Assembly: GCF_002086815.1 (NCBI RefSeq)
Contig: NZ_MVID01000025.1
Location: 1-64,000 of the forward strand
Direction of reading: 5' to 3'
From: Mycolicibacterium parafortuitum
GTDB taxonomy: Bacteria; Actinomycetota; Actinomycetes; Mycobacteriales; Mycobacteriaceae
DNA length: 64,000 nucleotides
The position numbers were made by a program, and so were the translations under genes. A model generated the notes under the pieces. The model worked only from the letters and a program-made list of their open reading frames with translations, was not told the origin of the DNA and made no database searches. Positions 25,799 through 34,858 of the stretch are shown piece after piece; positions within the stretch are counted from its first letter, which is position 1, and every line of letters begins with the position of its first letter.

Positions 25799-27568
25799 CT
25801 AACCCGTCGGCGCCTCGTCCGGGGTCCAGGCCTGGGGCAGACCGGGCTGGTTCGGAAACAGAAAGTCCACGAACGCTTTTGCGGTGGGCTGGGGCTCGTG
25901 ATTGGCCAGCCCCGGGCGTTCGTTGGCCTCGATGAACACATACTCGGGCTTGGTCACGTCGGGTACGAGCAGGTCGACCCCGGTGACCGGGATGCCGATC
26001 GCCGCGGCGGCGGCCACCCCCACCCGGCACAGCTCGGGATGCACCGTCGAGGTCACATCGTGGATGGTGCCGCCCTGGTGCAGGTTGGCGGTGCGGCGGA
26101 CCCGGAGCCGCTCACCCTCGCCGAGCACGTCGTCCAGCGAGAACCCGGCCTCCCTGACCGTGTTCTCGGTGACCGCGTCCATCGGAATCCGCGACTCACC
26201 GCCGGTGGCGGCGGCGCGCCGACGGCTCTGCGCCTTGATCAGCTCACGGATGGTGTGCTTGCCGGTGCCGGTGACCTCGGCGGGCAGTCGCAGCGCGGCC
26301 GCGACGACCCTGCCGTCGATGACCACCAGCCGCAGATCGTCGCCGGGGGCGCGTTCCTCGATGAGCACTTCGGGGTGCTGCTCGCGGGCGCGGGCGAGGG
26401 CCGCGTCGAGTTCCCCGGGGCTGTCGATGCCGACGGTGATGCCCTTGCCCTGCTCGCCGCGGGTGGGTTTGACGACGACGTCGCCGACCTCGGCGAGGAA
26501 TTCGTGGTCGGCCTCGTCGAACGTGGCCAGTCTGCCCTTCGGCACCTTGATGCCGGCCTCGGACACGATGCGCCGGGTCAGCCGTTTGTCGTCGCAGCGG
26601 GCCATCGCGACCGCCGAGGTGTACTCGGACAGTGATTCGCGGGTGACCACGCTGCGCCCGCCGTGGGACATCTTCATCTCGCCGGCCTCGGCGTCGAGGA
26701 CCTCCACCCAGATACCGCGGCGCATCGCCTCGTCGGCGATGATCCGCGCATACGGGTTCAGGTCGTCGACGGTCTCCGGGGGATGGGTGAACAGCGGCTC
26801 GTTGATCGCGTTCTTGCGCTTGACCGCCATCACCGGAACGCGGGCGAACCCCAGCTTCTCGTACAGCCCGATCGCGGCCTCGTTGTCATGGGCGACGGAC
26901 AGGTCCATGTACGCGCGACCACGGTCGCGGTACAGCGCGGCCAGTGCCCGGGTCAGCGCGGCGCCGACGCCGGGCACCGGTGCGGCCGGGTCCACGGCGA
27001 GCGTCCACAGGCTCGAGCCGTTCTCCGGGTCGGAGAACAGCGCGACATGGTCGACGCCGGTGACCGTGCCCAACACCGAGCCGTCCTCGTCGCTGACCGC
27101 GACCAGGTAGTCGACGGCGTTGCGGTCGCGGTGGTTGTCCCACAGCACATCGGACGGTGCGGCGACCATCCCGCAGCGGAGATAGACCCGGTTCATCTCG
27201 TCGGCATCGGTGCGGGCCTCCAGCGTGCGCACCCGGAACCCACTCGGCGCCGGGGCGTCGGCCGCGACGTCGGCGAATCGCAGCCGGTAGGTGTGGCTGG
27301 GATCGATGAACAGCTCCGAGGGCGCCTTGGCGACCAGCACATGGGGCTCGCGCGCGTAGATGCAGATGTCGCGACGGCCCTGACCCTCCTTGCGCAGTAC
27401 GTCGGCGAGCCTCTCCGGGTCGGCGAACGTCTGCCCGAAAATCAGTCGCCCCCAACCGAGTTCGAGAACGACGTCGTCCGACATCGTGTCGAGCACATCC
27501 TGGCTGGCGGCCTCGTGCAGCGCCAGCGTGATGGCCTCGGGGTTGTCCGCTGTCGGGTCAGCTGTCAT
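25799..27568 (-). CDS. ngg: N-acetylglutaminylglutamine synthetase (GNAT plus ATP-grasp)
   Basis: 589 aa from ATG 27568. The N-terminal GNAT-like domain (about 90-240) includes LWTLAVDPAAPVPGVGAALTRALA and NEAAIGLYEKLGFARVPV. The C-terminal ATP-grasp domain (about 290-580) includes DDKRLTRRIVSEAGIKVP, VVVKPTRGEQGKGITVG and VTGVDLLVPDVTKPEYVFIEAN. This fusion fits the NAGGN synthetase family, which makes acetyl-Gln-Gln for the osmolyte N-acetylglutaminylglutamine amide. Its start overlaps the upstream amidotransferase stop (ATGA), so the two are coupled. Confidence 0.9.
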   Translation of the reverse strand: MTADPTADNPEAITLALHEAASQDVLDTMSDDVVLELGWGRLIFGQTFADPERLADVLRKEGQGRRDICIYAREPHVLVAKAPSELFIDPSHTYRLRFADVAADAPAPSGFRVRTLEARTDADEMNRVYLRCGMVAAPSDVLWDNHRDRNAVDYLVAVSDEDGSVLGTVTGVDHVALFSDPENGSSLWTLAVDPAAPVPGVGAALTRALAALYRDRGRAYMDLSVAHDNEAAIGLYEKLGFARVPVMAVKRKNAINEPLFTHPPETVDDLNPYARIIADEAMRRGIWVEVLDAEAGEMKMSHGGRSVVTRESLSEYTSAVAMARCDDKRLTRRIVSEAGIKVPKGRLATFDEADHEFLAEVGDVVVKPTRGEQGKGITVGIDSPGELDAALARAREQHPEVLIEERAPGDDLRLVVIDGRVVAAALRLPAEVTGTGKHTIRELIKAQSRRRAAATGGESRIPMDAVTENTVREAGFSLDDVLGEGERLRVRRTANLHQGGTIHDVTSTVHPELCRVGVAAAAAIGIPVTGVDLLVPDVTKPEYVFIEANERPGLANHEPQPTAKAFVDFLFPNQPGLPQAWTPDEAPTG

Positions 27569-29370
27569 GCGGCCACACCGTTGATGCCATGGCGCTGCAG
27601 CCACATCTCCAGCAGCGCGATCTGCCACAACTCGTTGCCGCGCAACGGCGTCAGCCGCCCGTTCGGATCGGCCAGCAGTCGTTCCACCGCATCCGGGCGA
27701 AACAGCCCGCGCTCCTTGGCCTCCGGGGCGTAGAGCGCGTCGCGGACCATGTCCAGGTACGGCCCTTCGAGGTGGGTCAGCGCGGGCACCGGGAAGTAGC
27801 CCTTGGGCCGGTCGATCACCTCGGACGGAATCACTTGCCGGGCAGCCTGTTTGAGTACGCCCTTGCCCTCGTGCGCGGTCTTCAGGTGCGGCGGGCACGT
27901 CGCGGCGAGCTCGACGAGCTCGTGGTCGAGGAAGGGCACCCGGCCCTCCAGGCCCCACGCCATCGTCATGTTGTCGACCCGCTTGACCGGGTCGTCGACC
28001 AGCATCACCGTGGTGTCCAGCCGCAGCGCGCGGTCGACCCCGGTCTCGGCCCCGCGCCGGGCGAAGTGTTCGGTGACGAACAGCTCGCTGGGATCCTCGT
28101 CGGACAGGTAGGCCGGGGCCACCAGATCGGCGTAGCCGGCCTGGTCGCGGTCGAAGAACGCGGTGCGGTAACGCGCCACCGAACCCTGCACCGACGCGGC
28201 GTCGGGCTCACCCATCGGGGGATACCAGTGGTAGCCCGCGAAGACCTCGTCGGCGCCCTGGCCGGACTGCACCACCTTGACGTGCTTGGCGACCTCCTGG
28301 CTCAGCAGGTAGAACGCGACGCAGTCGTGGCTGACCATCGGTTCGCTCATCGCGCCGATCGCGCCGTCGAGCGCGGGCAGCATGCGTGCGGTGTCGATGC
28401 GAATCTGGTGGTGATCGGTGCCGAAACGGTCGGCGATGATGTCGGAGTACTTGAACTCGTCGCCGGCGACACCGTTGACGGATTCGAAGCCGATCGAGAA
28501 CGTCTTGAGGCCGTGCTGGCCGGCCTCGGCGAGCAGTCCGACGATCAGGCTGGAGTCGACGCCGCCCGAGAGCAGGCAGCCGACCGGCACGTCGGCGACC
28601 AGCCGGCGTTTCACGGCGGTGCGCAGGGAATCGAGAACGGCGTCCTCCCAGTCCTTGTCGGACCAGTCGGCGCGGTCGGCGCGGCGGGTGAAGTCGGGCT
28701 CCCAGTACGTCGTGGTGGTGACCTTGCCGTCCGGTTCGATCGCCATCAACGACGCGGGCGGCAGTTTGGTGACACCGCGCAGGATGGTGCGCGGTGCCGG
28801 GACCACCGAATGGAACGACATGTAGTGGTGCAGCGCGACCGGGTCGATCCGGGTGTCGATTCCCCCGCCGGCCACCAGCGCGGGTAACGAGGACGCGAAG
28901 CGGATCCGGTCGGGTGTCTGCGCCAGATAGAGCGGTTTGATGCCGAGCCGGTCGCGCCCCAGCAGCACGCGTCCGCTGTCGCGTTCGACGATAGCGAACG
29001 CGAACATGCCCTTGAGGTGATCGACGAAGCGGTCACCCCAGTGGTGGTAACCCTTCAGCAGCACCTCGGTGTCGCTGTGGGAGAAGAAGCGGTAGCCGTG
29101 CCCGGCGAGTTCGTCGCGCAATTCCTCGTAGTTGTAGATGCAGCCGTTCCACGCGATCGTCAGACCGAGGTCGGAGTCGACCATCGGCTGGGCGCCGGCC
29201 TCGGACAGATCGATGATCTTCAGGCGCCGGTGGCCGAGGGCGACTCGCCCCTGCGACCAGGTGCCCGCGGCGTCGGGGCCGCGTGGGACGAGAACCTCGG
29301 CCATCGCCGAGACTGCACGGACATCGGGGTTGTTTCCGTCGAGGCGGACCTCGCCGGTGGCTCCACACAC
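27565..29370 (-). CDS. NAGGN-type asparagine synthase family amidotransferase
   Basis: 601 aa from GTG 29370, chosen because Cys follows directly (M-CGATGEV), giving the N-terminal nucleophile of class II glutaminase domains. The glutaminase domain covers about 1-215 (RGPDAAGTW, WNGCIYNYEELR); the synthetase domain has the PP-loop SGGVDSS at 268-274 and SGQGADEVFAGYHWYP. With ngg it would make N-acetylglutaminylglutamine amide, an osmoprotectant. It is the first gene of the leftward pair. A 240-bp gap separates it from the divergent catabolic operon. Confidence 0.88.
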   Translation of the reverse strand: MCGATGEVRLDGNNPDVRAVSAMAEVLVPRGPDAAGTWSQGRVALGHRRLKIIDLSEAGAQPMVDSDLGLTIAWNGCIYNYEELRDELAGHGYRFFSHSDTEVLLKGYHHWGDRFVDHLKGMFAFAIVERDSGRVLLGRDRLGIKPLYLAQTPDRIRFASSLPALVAGGGIDTRIDPVALHHYMSFHSVVPAPRTILRGVTKLPPASLMAIEPDGKVTTTTYWEPDFTRRADRADWSDKDWEDAVLDSLRTAVKRRLVADVPVGCLLSGGVDSSLIVGLLAEAGQHGLKTFSIGFESVNGVAGDEFKYSDIIADRFGTDHHQIRIDTARMLPALDGAIGAMSEPMVSHDCVAFYLLSQEVAKHVKVVQSGQGADEVFAGYHWYPPMGEPDAASVQGSVARYRTAFFDRDQAGYADLVAPAYLSDEDPSELFVTEHFARRGAETGVDRALRLDTTVMLVDDPVKRVDNMTMAWGLEGRVPFLDHELVELAATCPPHLKTAHEGKGVLKQAARQVIPSEVIDRPKGYFPVPALTHLEGPYLDMVRDALYAPEAKERGLFRPDAVERLLADPNGRLTPLRGNELWQIALLEMWLQRHGINGVAA

Positions 29371-29568
29371 GTGACCGACCCTACCTTCGTGACGAACCGA
29401 CTGGATCCTGCTGCGCTGTTCTGGCGGCCACCGACACCGGAACCGGCGGCGCCGTGTGGGGTTACCCCTGCGCAACCCCGCCAAACCCGTTGCGGCGATC
29501 AAGATCGAGACCGTCGTCACAGCGCCTGAGAGTGCACTCAAACAGCGACCCTGCTACCTTCATCGCAC

Positions 29569-29580
29569 ATTGTTGACAAT
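29569..29580 (+). promoter_or_regulatory. GntR-type operator, copy A
   Basis: ATTGTTGACAAT, followed by CTGAAAT. It is one of four identical 12-mers in the window. The FadR/FCD-type core TTGT-N2-ACAA is symmetrical. A -10-like TACCTT (29555-29560) lies just upstream, so a bound repressor would cover the transcription start of the operon beginning at 29611. Confidence 0.72.
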
Positions 29581-29610
29581 CTGAAATCCTGCACTCCCGA
29601 TAGGAACGAC

Positions 29611-30327
29611 ATGCCACTCCAGTTCGCCGTCCAATCCCTCACCGGTGATGCCGCCACGGTCTCGGTGGACGTGCGCCGGCTCTACAACTTCGGCTACGCG
29701 GGCCGCGACGCGGCCTCGATCCAGGAGCACATCGACGAACTCGTCGAGCTCGGGCTGCCCGCGCCCGGGTCGGTCCCCGCGCTCTTTCCGTTGCCCCCGC
29801 GCCTGGCCACCACCGACGGCGTGATCTCGGTGACCGGCACCGACAGCTACGGCGAAGTCGAGTACGCGATGATCCGCGCCGATGACGGCCAGTGGTATGT
29901 GACGGTGGCCAGCGACCATTCCGATTTCGAGATCGAGAAGCTGAGCACCTCGAAGTCGAAGACCGTCTACCCGGACGTCGTCGCCGGCACCGTCTGGCCG
30001 CTGGCCGAGGTGCGCGAGGGTTGGGACGACCTGGTGCTGACCAACCGCCGGACCGACGCCGACGGAACCGAGGTCGTCCAGCAGTCGCCGGTGGCCACGC
30101 TGCTTCCGCCGGAAGCGCTGCTGTCCGTGCTCGAAGAGCGCACCGGCGGTGAGATCCCGGTCGGGACGATCGTGCTGTCGGGGACCGTGGCGGGACTGCC
30201 GGCAACCGGTGCCCCGTCTTGGGAGGTCTCGCTGGAGGACCCGATCCGCGGTCGGAGCATCACGCTGTCCTACGCGGTGGATCAGCTGCTCGCCGAACTC
30301 GTCGGAGCCGCCGCCCGTGCGTCCTGA
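29611..30327 (+). CDS. DUF2848 family protein
   Basis: 238 aa, ATG at 29611 with AGGAA upstream. The pattern RRLYNFGYAGRDAASIQEHIDELVELGLPAPGSVPALFPL (about 23-62), the SDHSDFEIEKLSTSKSK segment and the C-terminal SLEDPIRGRSITLSY identify DUF2848, an FAH-fold relative usually found with amidases, racemases and transporters. Its reaction is not established. It is the first gene of the rightward ten-gene operon under operator A. The next gene overlaps it by 11 bp. Confidence 0.88.
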   Translation: MPLQFAVQSLTGDAATVSVDVRRLYNFGYAGRDAASIQEHIDELVELGLPAPGSVPALFPLPPRLATTDGVISVTGTDSYGEVEYAMIRADDGQWYVTVASDHSDFEIEKLSTSKSKTVYPDVVAGTVWPLAEVREGWDDLVLTNRRTDADGTEVVQQSPVATLLPPEALLSVLEERTGGEIPVGTIVLSGTVAGLPATGAPSWEVSLEDPIRGRSITLSYAVDQLLAELVGAAARAS

Positions 30328-31126
30328 GCGTCGATGCGGGCTCGACCGGGCCGCGCAGCTGTTGGCCCGGGCACGTCTGGACGTCGCGGTGATCCCGGAG
30401 ATCCCGGCCGACATCCGGCCGGTGGACCTCGCCGAGGCCTACCACGTCTCTGATCGCCTTGCCGAGGAGCTCGGCTGGGAGATCGGCGGATGGTACTGCG
30501 CCGCGACGAACACCAGTATTCAGCGGCTGTTGAACCTCGAAGAGCCCTACTGCGGAAGGCTTTTCGAATCCCTGATCTTCAGCAGCCCCGCGGTACTGGA
30601 CCCGGCGTCGTTCCCGCCGATGATGGTCGAGATGGAGGTCGCGTTCCGCCTCGGCGCCGACCTGCCGGCCCGTCGCGCGCCGTACACGCGCGACGAGGTG
30701 GCGGACGCGGTCTCCCACGTCGCCGGGTCCATCGAGATCGTGGCGGGGCATCTCGACGACTGGATGACCCAGGACGCGTACTCGGTGATCGCCGACAACG
30801 GCACCGACGGCGCGCTGGTCGTCGGACCCGAACACGGCGACTGGCAGTCGTTCGATCTGGCGGCCGTCGAGGTGCAGGTCACCCGCAACGGAGTCGTCGA
30901 AAGGCGCGGTGCGGCAACGAATGTGCTGGGTGATCCACTGAACGCGATGACCTGGCTGGCGAATGCCCGCGCCGGCCGCGGCGACGGGCTGCGCAGCGGC
31001 CACATCCACAACACCGGGACGCTGACCAGTCCGCTGGCGGTGGCCCCGGGTGACGTCCTGGTGGCCGATTTCGGCGTGCTCGGTGACGTCCGACTGGAAC
31101 TCGAATCACAGGAGGGTGCGCGATGA
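30317..31126 (+). CDS. 2-keto-4-pentenoate hydratase / fumarylacetoacetase-like protein
   Basis: 269 aa from GTG 30317, overlapping the DUF2848 gene; the stop overlaps the ligase start by 4 bp. The sequence has MVEMEVAFRLGADLPARRAPYT (about 101-122), whose ExE pair binds metal in this fold, then SIEIVAGHLDDW, and the C-terminal HNTGTLTSPLAVAPGDVLVADFG. This matches the MhpD/XylJ hydratase and oxalocrotonate decarboxylase family, which acts on short oxo-enoic acids. It suggests the pathway passes through a small unsaturated oxo-acid. Confidence 0.78.
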   Translation: MRPERRCGLDRAAQLLARARLDVAVIPEIPADIRPVDLAEAYHVSDRLAEELGWEIGGWYCAATNTSIQRLLNLEEPYCGRLFESLIFSSPAVLDPASFPPMMVEMEVAFRLGADLPARRAPYTRDEVADAVSHVAGSIEIVAGHLDDWMTQDAYSVIADNGTDGALVVGPEHGDWQSFDLAAVEVQVTRNGVVERRGAATNVLGDPLNAMTWLANARAGRGDGLRSGHIHNTGTLTSPLAVAPGDVLVADFGVLGDVRLELESQEGAR

Positions 31127-32709
31127 CCGAAGGCGACCTGACCCAACTCCCGATCGGGCAGCTGTGGGCCCATCGGGTCGACACGCAGCCCGACGACGTG
31201 TTCGTCGAGTTCCGTGACCGTGCCCTGACCTATGCCGAAGTCGACGCGACGGCGAACCGGATCGCCCGCGGACTGACCGCATCCGGGGTTCGTCCGGGCG
31301 ATCACGTCACGATAATGATGCCCAACTGCGCCGAGTTCGTCTACGCGGTACTGGCATTGGTGAAGCTCGCCGTCGTGGTGGTGCCGATCAACACCGCCAA
31401 CCGCGGGGAGAGCCTGCGGCACGTGCTGAGCAACTCCGACTCGTCGACGCTGATCGCCGACGCGCAGTTCGGCGACCAACTGTCGGCGGTGCTACCCGGG
31501 GTCGCCGGGTTGCGGCGGGTCGTCGTGCACGGCGCCGACCCGTCGGACGCGGCGTCCGCGTTCGCCGGCACGAACCCGATCATGCTGTCGGAGCTGGTAT
31601 CTCATCCGGACGATCCGGTGCTCGAACCGGCCGGCCTCTCGGACGTGCACGCGATCATGTACACCTCCGGCACCACCGGACCCGCCAAAGGTGTGCTGGT
31701 CCCGCACCGGCTGGCGCTGGCCAATGCTTCCGACGTACGCACGTTCTCAGACTGCGCGGACAAGACCATCTACTGCCCGCTGCCGCTGTTCCACGCCGCC
31801 GCGCTGTGGGACGGGCTGTTCTCGACGATCCTCGCCGGTGCCCGCATCGCGATCGTGGAGAGGTTCAGCGCATCCCGGTTCTGGGACGACGTGCGCAAGT
31901 TCGACGCCCAGGTGGTGCTCGGCGTGCCGTCGATGATCCCGATCCTGATGTCCGCACCGCCGAGCGAGCAGGACACCGACCACCCGCTGGAGGCGTTCTA
32001 CACCGGCAAGTCCGCCCTCGACGACATGTTCACCCGCCGGTTCGGGGTGCGGTCGGTCGAGACCTACACCAGCACCGAGATCGGCGTCGGCACGGCCAGC
32101 CCGTTCGGCCGATGGCGATCCGGGTCGTGCGGTCAGGTCAACGGTGACCGTTTCGACGCCGCCGTGGTGGACGATTCGGACGAGTTCGTCGGCCCGGGCC
32201 AGGCAGGCGAACTGGTGTTGCGGCCGAAGCAGCAGAACGCGATGGCACTGGGTTACTACAACGCCCCCGAGGCCACCGCGAAGGCGTTCCGCAACGCGTG
32301 GTTCCACACCGGCGACCGCGTCTACCGAGATGAGGACGGCTACTTCTACTTCGTCGACCGGATGAAGGACGCGATCAGGCGCCGAGGCGAGAACATCTCG
32401 GCCTTCGACATCGAATGCGCCGTCGATCTGCATCCGGACGTCGTCGAGTGCGCCGCGATCGCGGTGCCGTCCGAGATGGAAGAGGACGAGGTGAAGCTGG
32501 TCGCCGTGCTGGCGGCGGGGGCGACGACCACGCACGAGCAGATCGTCGAGTTCTGCGAGAAGTCGCTGCCGACGTTCGCCGTACCGCGGTTCGTCGAGTT
32601 CGTCGCCGAACTCCCGAAGACCGCCAACGGCAAGGTGGCGAAGTTCCGGTTGCGCGAGGCCGGTGAGCGCGGGATCACCCCGGGAACCTGGGACCGCCAG
32701 CGGGCCTGA
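31123..32709 (+). CDS. Acyl-CoA ligase (AMP-binding, CaiC-like)
   Basis: 528 aa, ATG at 31123. The adenylate-forming motifs are intact: P-loop YTSGTTGPAKG (180-190), ETYTSTEIGVGT for A5, WFHTGDRVYRDEDGYFYFVDRMKD for A7/A8 and the A10 lysine in PKTANGKVAKFRLRE. It resembles the crotonobetaine/carnitine-CoA ligase group rather than long-chain FadD. It probably activates a short or polar carboxylic acid for the two acyl-CoA dehydrogenases that follow. Confidence 0.88.
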   Translation: MTEGDLTQLPIGQLWAHRVDTQPDDVFVEFRDRALTYAEVDATANRIARGLTASGVRPGDHVTIMMPNCAEFVYAVLALVKLAVVVVPINTANRGESLRHVLSNSDSSTLIADAQFGDQLSAVLPGVAGLRRVVVHGADPSDAASAFAGTNPIMLSELVSHPDDPVLEPAGLSDVHAIMYTSGTTGPAKGVLVPHRLALANASDVRTFSDCADKTIYCPLPLFHAAALWDGLFSTILAGARIAIVERFSASRFWDDVRKFDAQVVLGVPSMIPILMSAPPSEQDTDHPLEAFYTGKSALDDMFTRRFGVRSVETYTSTEIGVGTASPFGRWRSGSCGQVNGDRFDAAVVDDSDEFVGPGQAGELVLRPKQQNAMALGYYNAPEATAKAFRNAWFHTGDRVYRDEDGYFYFVDRMKDAIRRRGENISAFDIECAVDLHPDVVECAAIAVPSEMEEDEVKLVAVLAAGATTTHEQIVEFCEKSLPTFAVPRFVEFVAELPKTANGKVAKFRLREAGERGITPGTWDRQRA

Positions 32710-32743
32710 ATCCGCTGAGACGACCGGACTTTAGAGGAGAGCA

Positions 32744-33961
32744 ATGGACTGGCAGGACACCGCGGACGAAGCGGCGTTCCGGGCACAGGTGGCGACGTTC
32801 GTCCGCGAACGGTTCCCGCGCGACTACCGTCCGGACCCGCTCGCCGAACACAGTGTGGAGCCCGAGGACGTATGGGGCTACAACTGGCCCGTCGACCGGG
32901 TGTCCGAGGACCCCCAGCGCCGCGACGGTGCGCGGCAGTGGGCGTCCGCACTCGCGGAGAAGGGGTGGATCGCGCCGGGCTGGCCGGTGGAATTCGGTGG
33001 CGCCGGTCTGTCGGCGACCCACGAGGCGATCCTGCAGGAAGAGTTCATGCGGGCCGGAGTGCCGACGGTCAACGGCAACGGGGCGCTGCTGCTGGGTCCG
33101 ACGCTGCTGCGGCACGGCAACCGCGCGCAATGGGAAGCCCATCTGCCCGGCATCGCGTCCGGAGAAGTCGTGTGGGCACAAGGCTTCTCCGAACCCGAGG
33201 CGGGCTCCGACCTCGCCGGGGTGCGCACGACAGCGGTGCGCGACGGCGACCACTACATCGTCAACGGCCAGAAGATCTGGACGTCCTTGGGGCAGTACGC
33301 GGACTGGTTGTTCCTGCTGGTACGCACCGACCCCGCAGCGCCGAAACACAAGGGGTTGTCGTTCCTGCTGGTGGACGCGACCACACCGGGGATCACGATC
33401 CGGCCGATCACCGACATCCGCGGGGCGGCACCGTTCGCGGAGATCTTCTTCGACGACGTCCGGGTGCCCGCGGGCAATCTGGTCGGCGACGAGAACGGCG
33501 GCTGGGCGGTCGCGATGACCGCGCTGAACCTCGAGCGTGCCGGCATCGGCGCGGTCGTGAAGTTCGATCGTGCGGTACACAGCCTGATCGCCCATGTCCG
33601 TGACGGCGCGGGCACCGGCTACCTGCGCGCGGACCAGACCCGGCTGCGGCAGGAGATCACCCGCCGCCACGTCGAGGTGCGCGTCCTGCACAATCTGGCC
33701 CGTCTGACCATCTCGACCGGGGGCTCGGGATACGAGGCGTCGGTCAACCAACTCTTCAGTGCCGAACTGCATCAGCGGCTGGCCCGCACCGGACACGACG
33801 CGCTCGGATCCGCGGGCCAGATCTGGCGCTCACCGACCGCCCCGGACGCGTCGCGGTTCACCCATATGCGGTTCGATGCGGTGGCGGCGACGTTTCTGGG
33901 CGGCTCCACCGAAATCCAGCGCACGATCATCGCCACCCGCGGGCTGGGGCTGACCCGATGA
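32744..33961 (+). CDS. Acyl-CoA dehydrogenase (FadE type)
   Basis: 405 aa, ATG at 32744, with GAGGAG upstream. It has the ACAD fold: WPVEFGGAGLSATHEAIL (about 81-98), WAQGFSEPEAGSDLAGVRTTA (about 144-164) and the FAD/dimer segment near the end, FLGGSTEIQRTIIATRGLGL. It oxidises an acyl-CoA at alpha-beta with FAD. It resembles the larger subunit type of mycobacterial heteromeric FadE pairs, and a shorter ACAD is encoded two genes later. The stop overlaps the VOC start by 4 bp. Confidence 0.9.
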   Translation: MDWQDTADEAAFRAQVATFVRERFPRDYRPDPLAEHSVEPEDVWGYNWPVDRVSEDPQRRDGARQWASALAEKGWIAPGWPVEFGGAGLSATHEAILQEEFMRAGVPTVNGNGALLLGPTLLRHGNRAQWEAHLPGIASGEVVWAQGFSEPEAGSDLAGVRTTAVRDGDHYIVNGQKIWTSLGQYADWLFLLVRTDPAAPKHKGLSFLLVDATTPGITIRPITDIRGAAPFAEIFFDDVRVPAGNLVGDENGGWAVAMTALNLERAGIGAVVKFDRAVHSLIAHVRDGAGTGYLRADQTRLRQEITRRHVEVRVLHNLARLTISTGGSGYEASVNQLFSAELHQRLARTGHDALGSAGQIWRSPTAPDASRFTHMRFDAVAATFLGGSTEIQRTIIATRGLGLTR

Positions 33962-34851
33962 TCCGCACCTACCGGATCGACCACATCGCCCAGGTCGTCG
34001 ACAATCACGATGCGCAGGTGGAGGTGATGACCGATGTGTTCGGCTTCACCGCGACACATTCCTGGCACGGCAACGGGTTCCGCGGAACGCGGCTGGCGGT
34101 GCCGGGAAACCGCGGGCACAGCTGGGTGGTGATGCACGCCGAGGACGGCGGCACCGGCATCCACCATGTCGCGATCGAGGTTCCCGACCTCGCCGCGGCG
34201 CAGGCCGAGCTGGGCCGCCGCGGAGTCGGCGTGGAGATTCTGGAAGAGGGCCGGTGGATCGCGGCGTCGTTGTCGCCGCCCGCGCATCAGCCGGGGCTGC
34301 CGGTCTGGATCCGGGGACCGCAGGCCCCGGGCCTCCCGGGGGAAAGCCCGCTGCGGACCGAAACGCCCCACCCCGAAGGCACTGTGGGCATCACCGCGAT
34401 CAACCATGTGTGTCAGGCTTTCGCCGACCGTGACGAACTCTCCTCGTGGCTCACCGATCTCGCCGGGTTCGTCGAGGTGTGGCGCACGCCGGACGGCACC
34501 TATCCCGACATGGCGGACCTCGTGCTCAGCATTCCGGGGTCGGAGATCTACTGGGAGATCATGAGTCCTGTCGGCGACGGCTCGTTCGTCGAGCGATTCC
34601 TGGGCAGGCAGGGGCCGGTAGGGCACCACGTGACCTTCGAGGTCGCCGACTGGGAGCACGCGCTGACGGTGTGCGAGCAGCGTGAGGTTCCGATCTTCGG
34701 GGTCGAGGAGGGCTTCGTCGACGACGCGCGATGGAAGCACCTGTTCATTCGCCCGCAGTACACGGCCGGGACGCTGGTGCAGCTGTTCTGGGAGAGCAGG
34801 CCCGGGGTCTGGGTCCGTTCCAAGCACGTCGCGCCCGTGGAGAAGGGGTGA
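33958..34851 (+). CDS. Two-domain VOC family protein (dioxygenase/glyoxalase fold)
   Basis: 297 aa, ATG at 33958. It has two vicinal-oxygen-chelate modules. The C-terminal one keeps a plausible metal triad: His in ITAINHVCQAF (about 146), His in GHHVTFEV (about 223) and Glu in LVQLFWES (about 283). This H-H-E order resembles hydroxyphenylpyruvate and extradiol dioxygenases. The N-terminal module has HIAQVV and IHHVAIEV but no clear Glu. It may be a dioxygenase, epimerase or lyase in the operon pathway; sequence alone does not decide. Confidence 0.75.
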   Translation: MIRTYRIDHIAQVVDNHDAQVEVMTDVFGFTATHSWHGNGFRGTRLAVPGNRGHSWVVMHAEDGGTGIHHVAIEVPDLAAAQAELGRRGVGVEILEEGRWIAASLSPPAHQPGLPVWIRGPQAPGLPGESPLRTETPHPEGTVGITAINHVCQAFADRDELSSWLTDLAGFVEVWRTPDGTYPDMADLVLSIPGSEIYWEIMSPVGDGSFVERFLGRQGPVGHHVTFEVADWEHALTVCEQREVPIFGVEEGFVDDARWKHLFIRPQYTAGTLVQLFWESRPGVWVRSKHVAPVEKG

Positions 34852-34858
34852 GCACCGA

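Noticed and set aside
29530..29539. GAGTGCACTC palindrome upstream of the DUF2848 operon
   Set aside because: A single 10-bp palindrome with no second copy in the other promoters; it may be chance.
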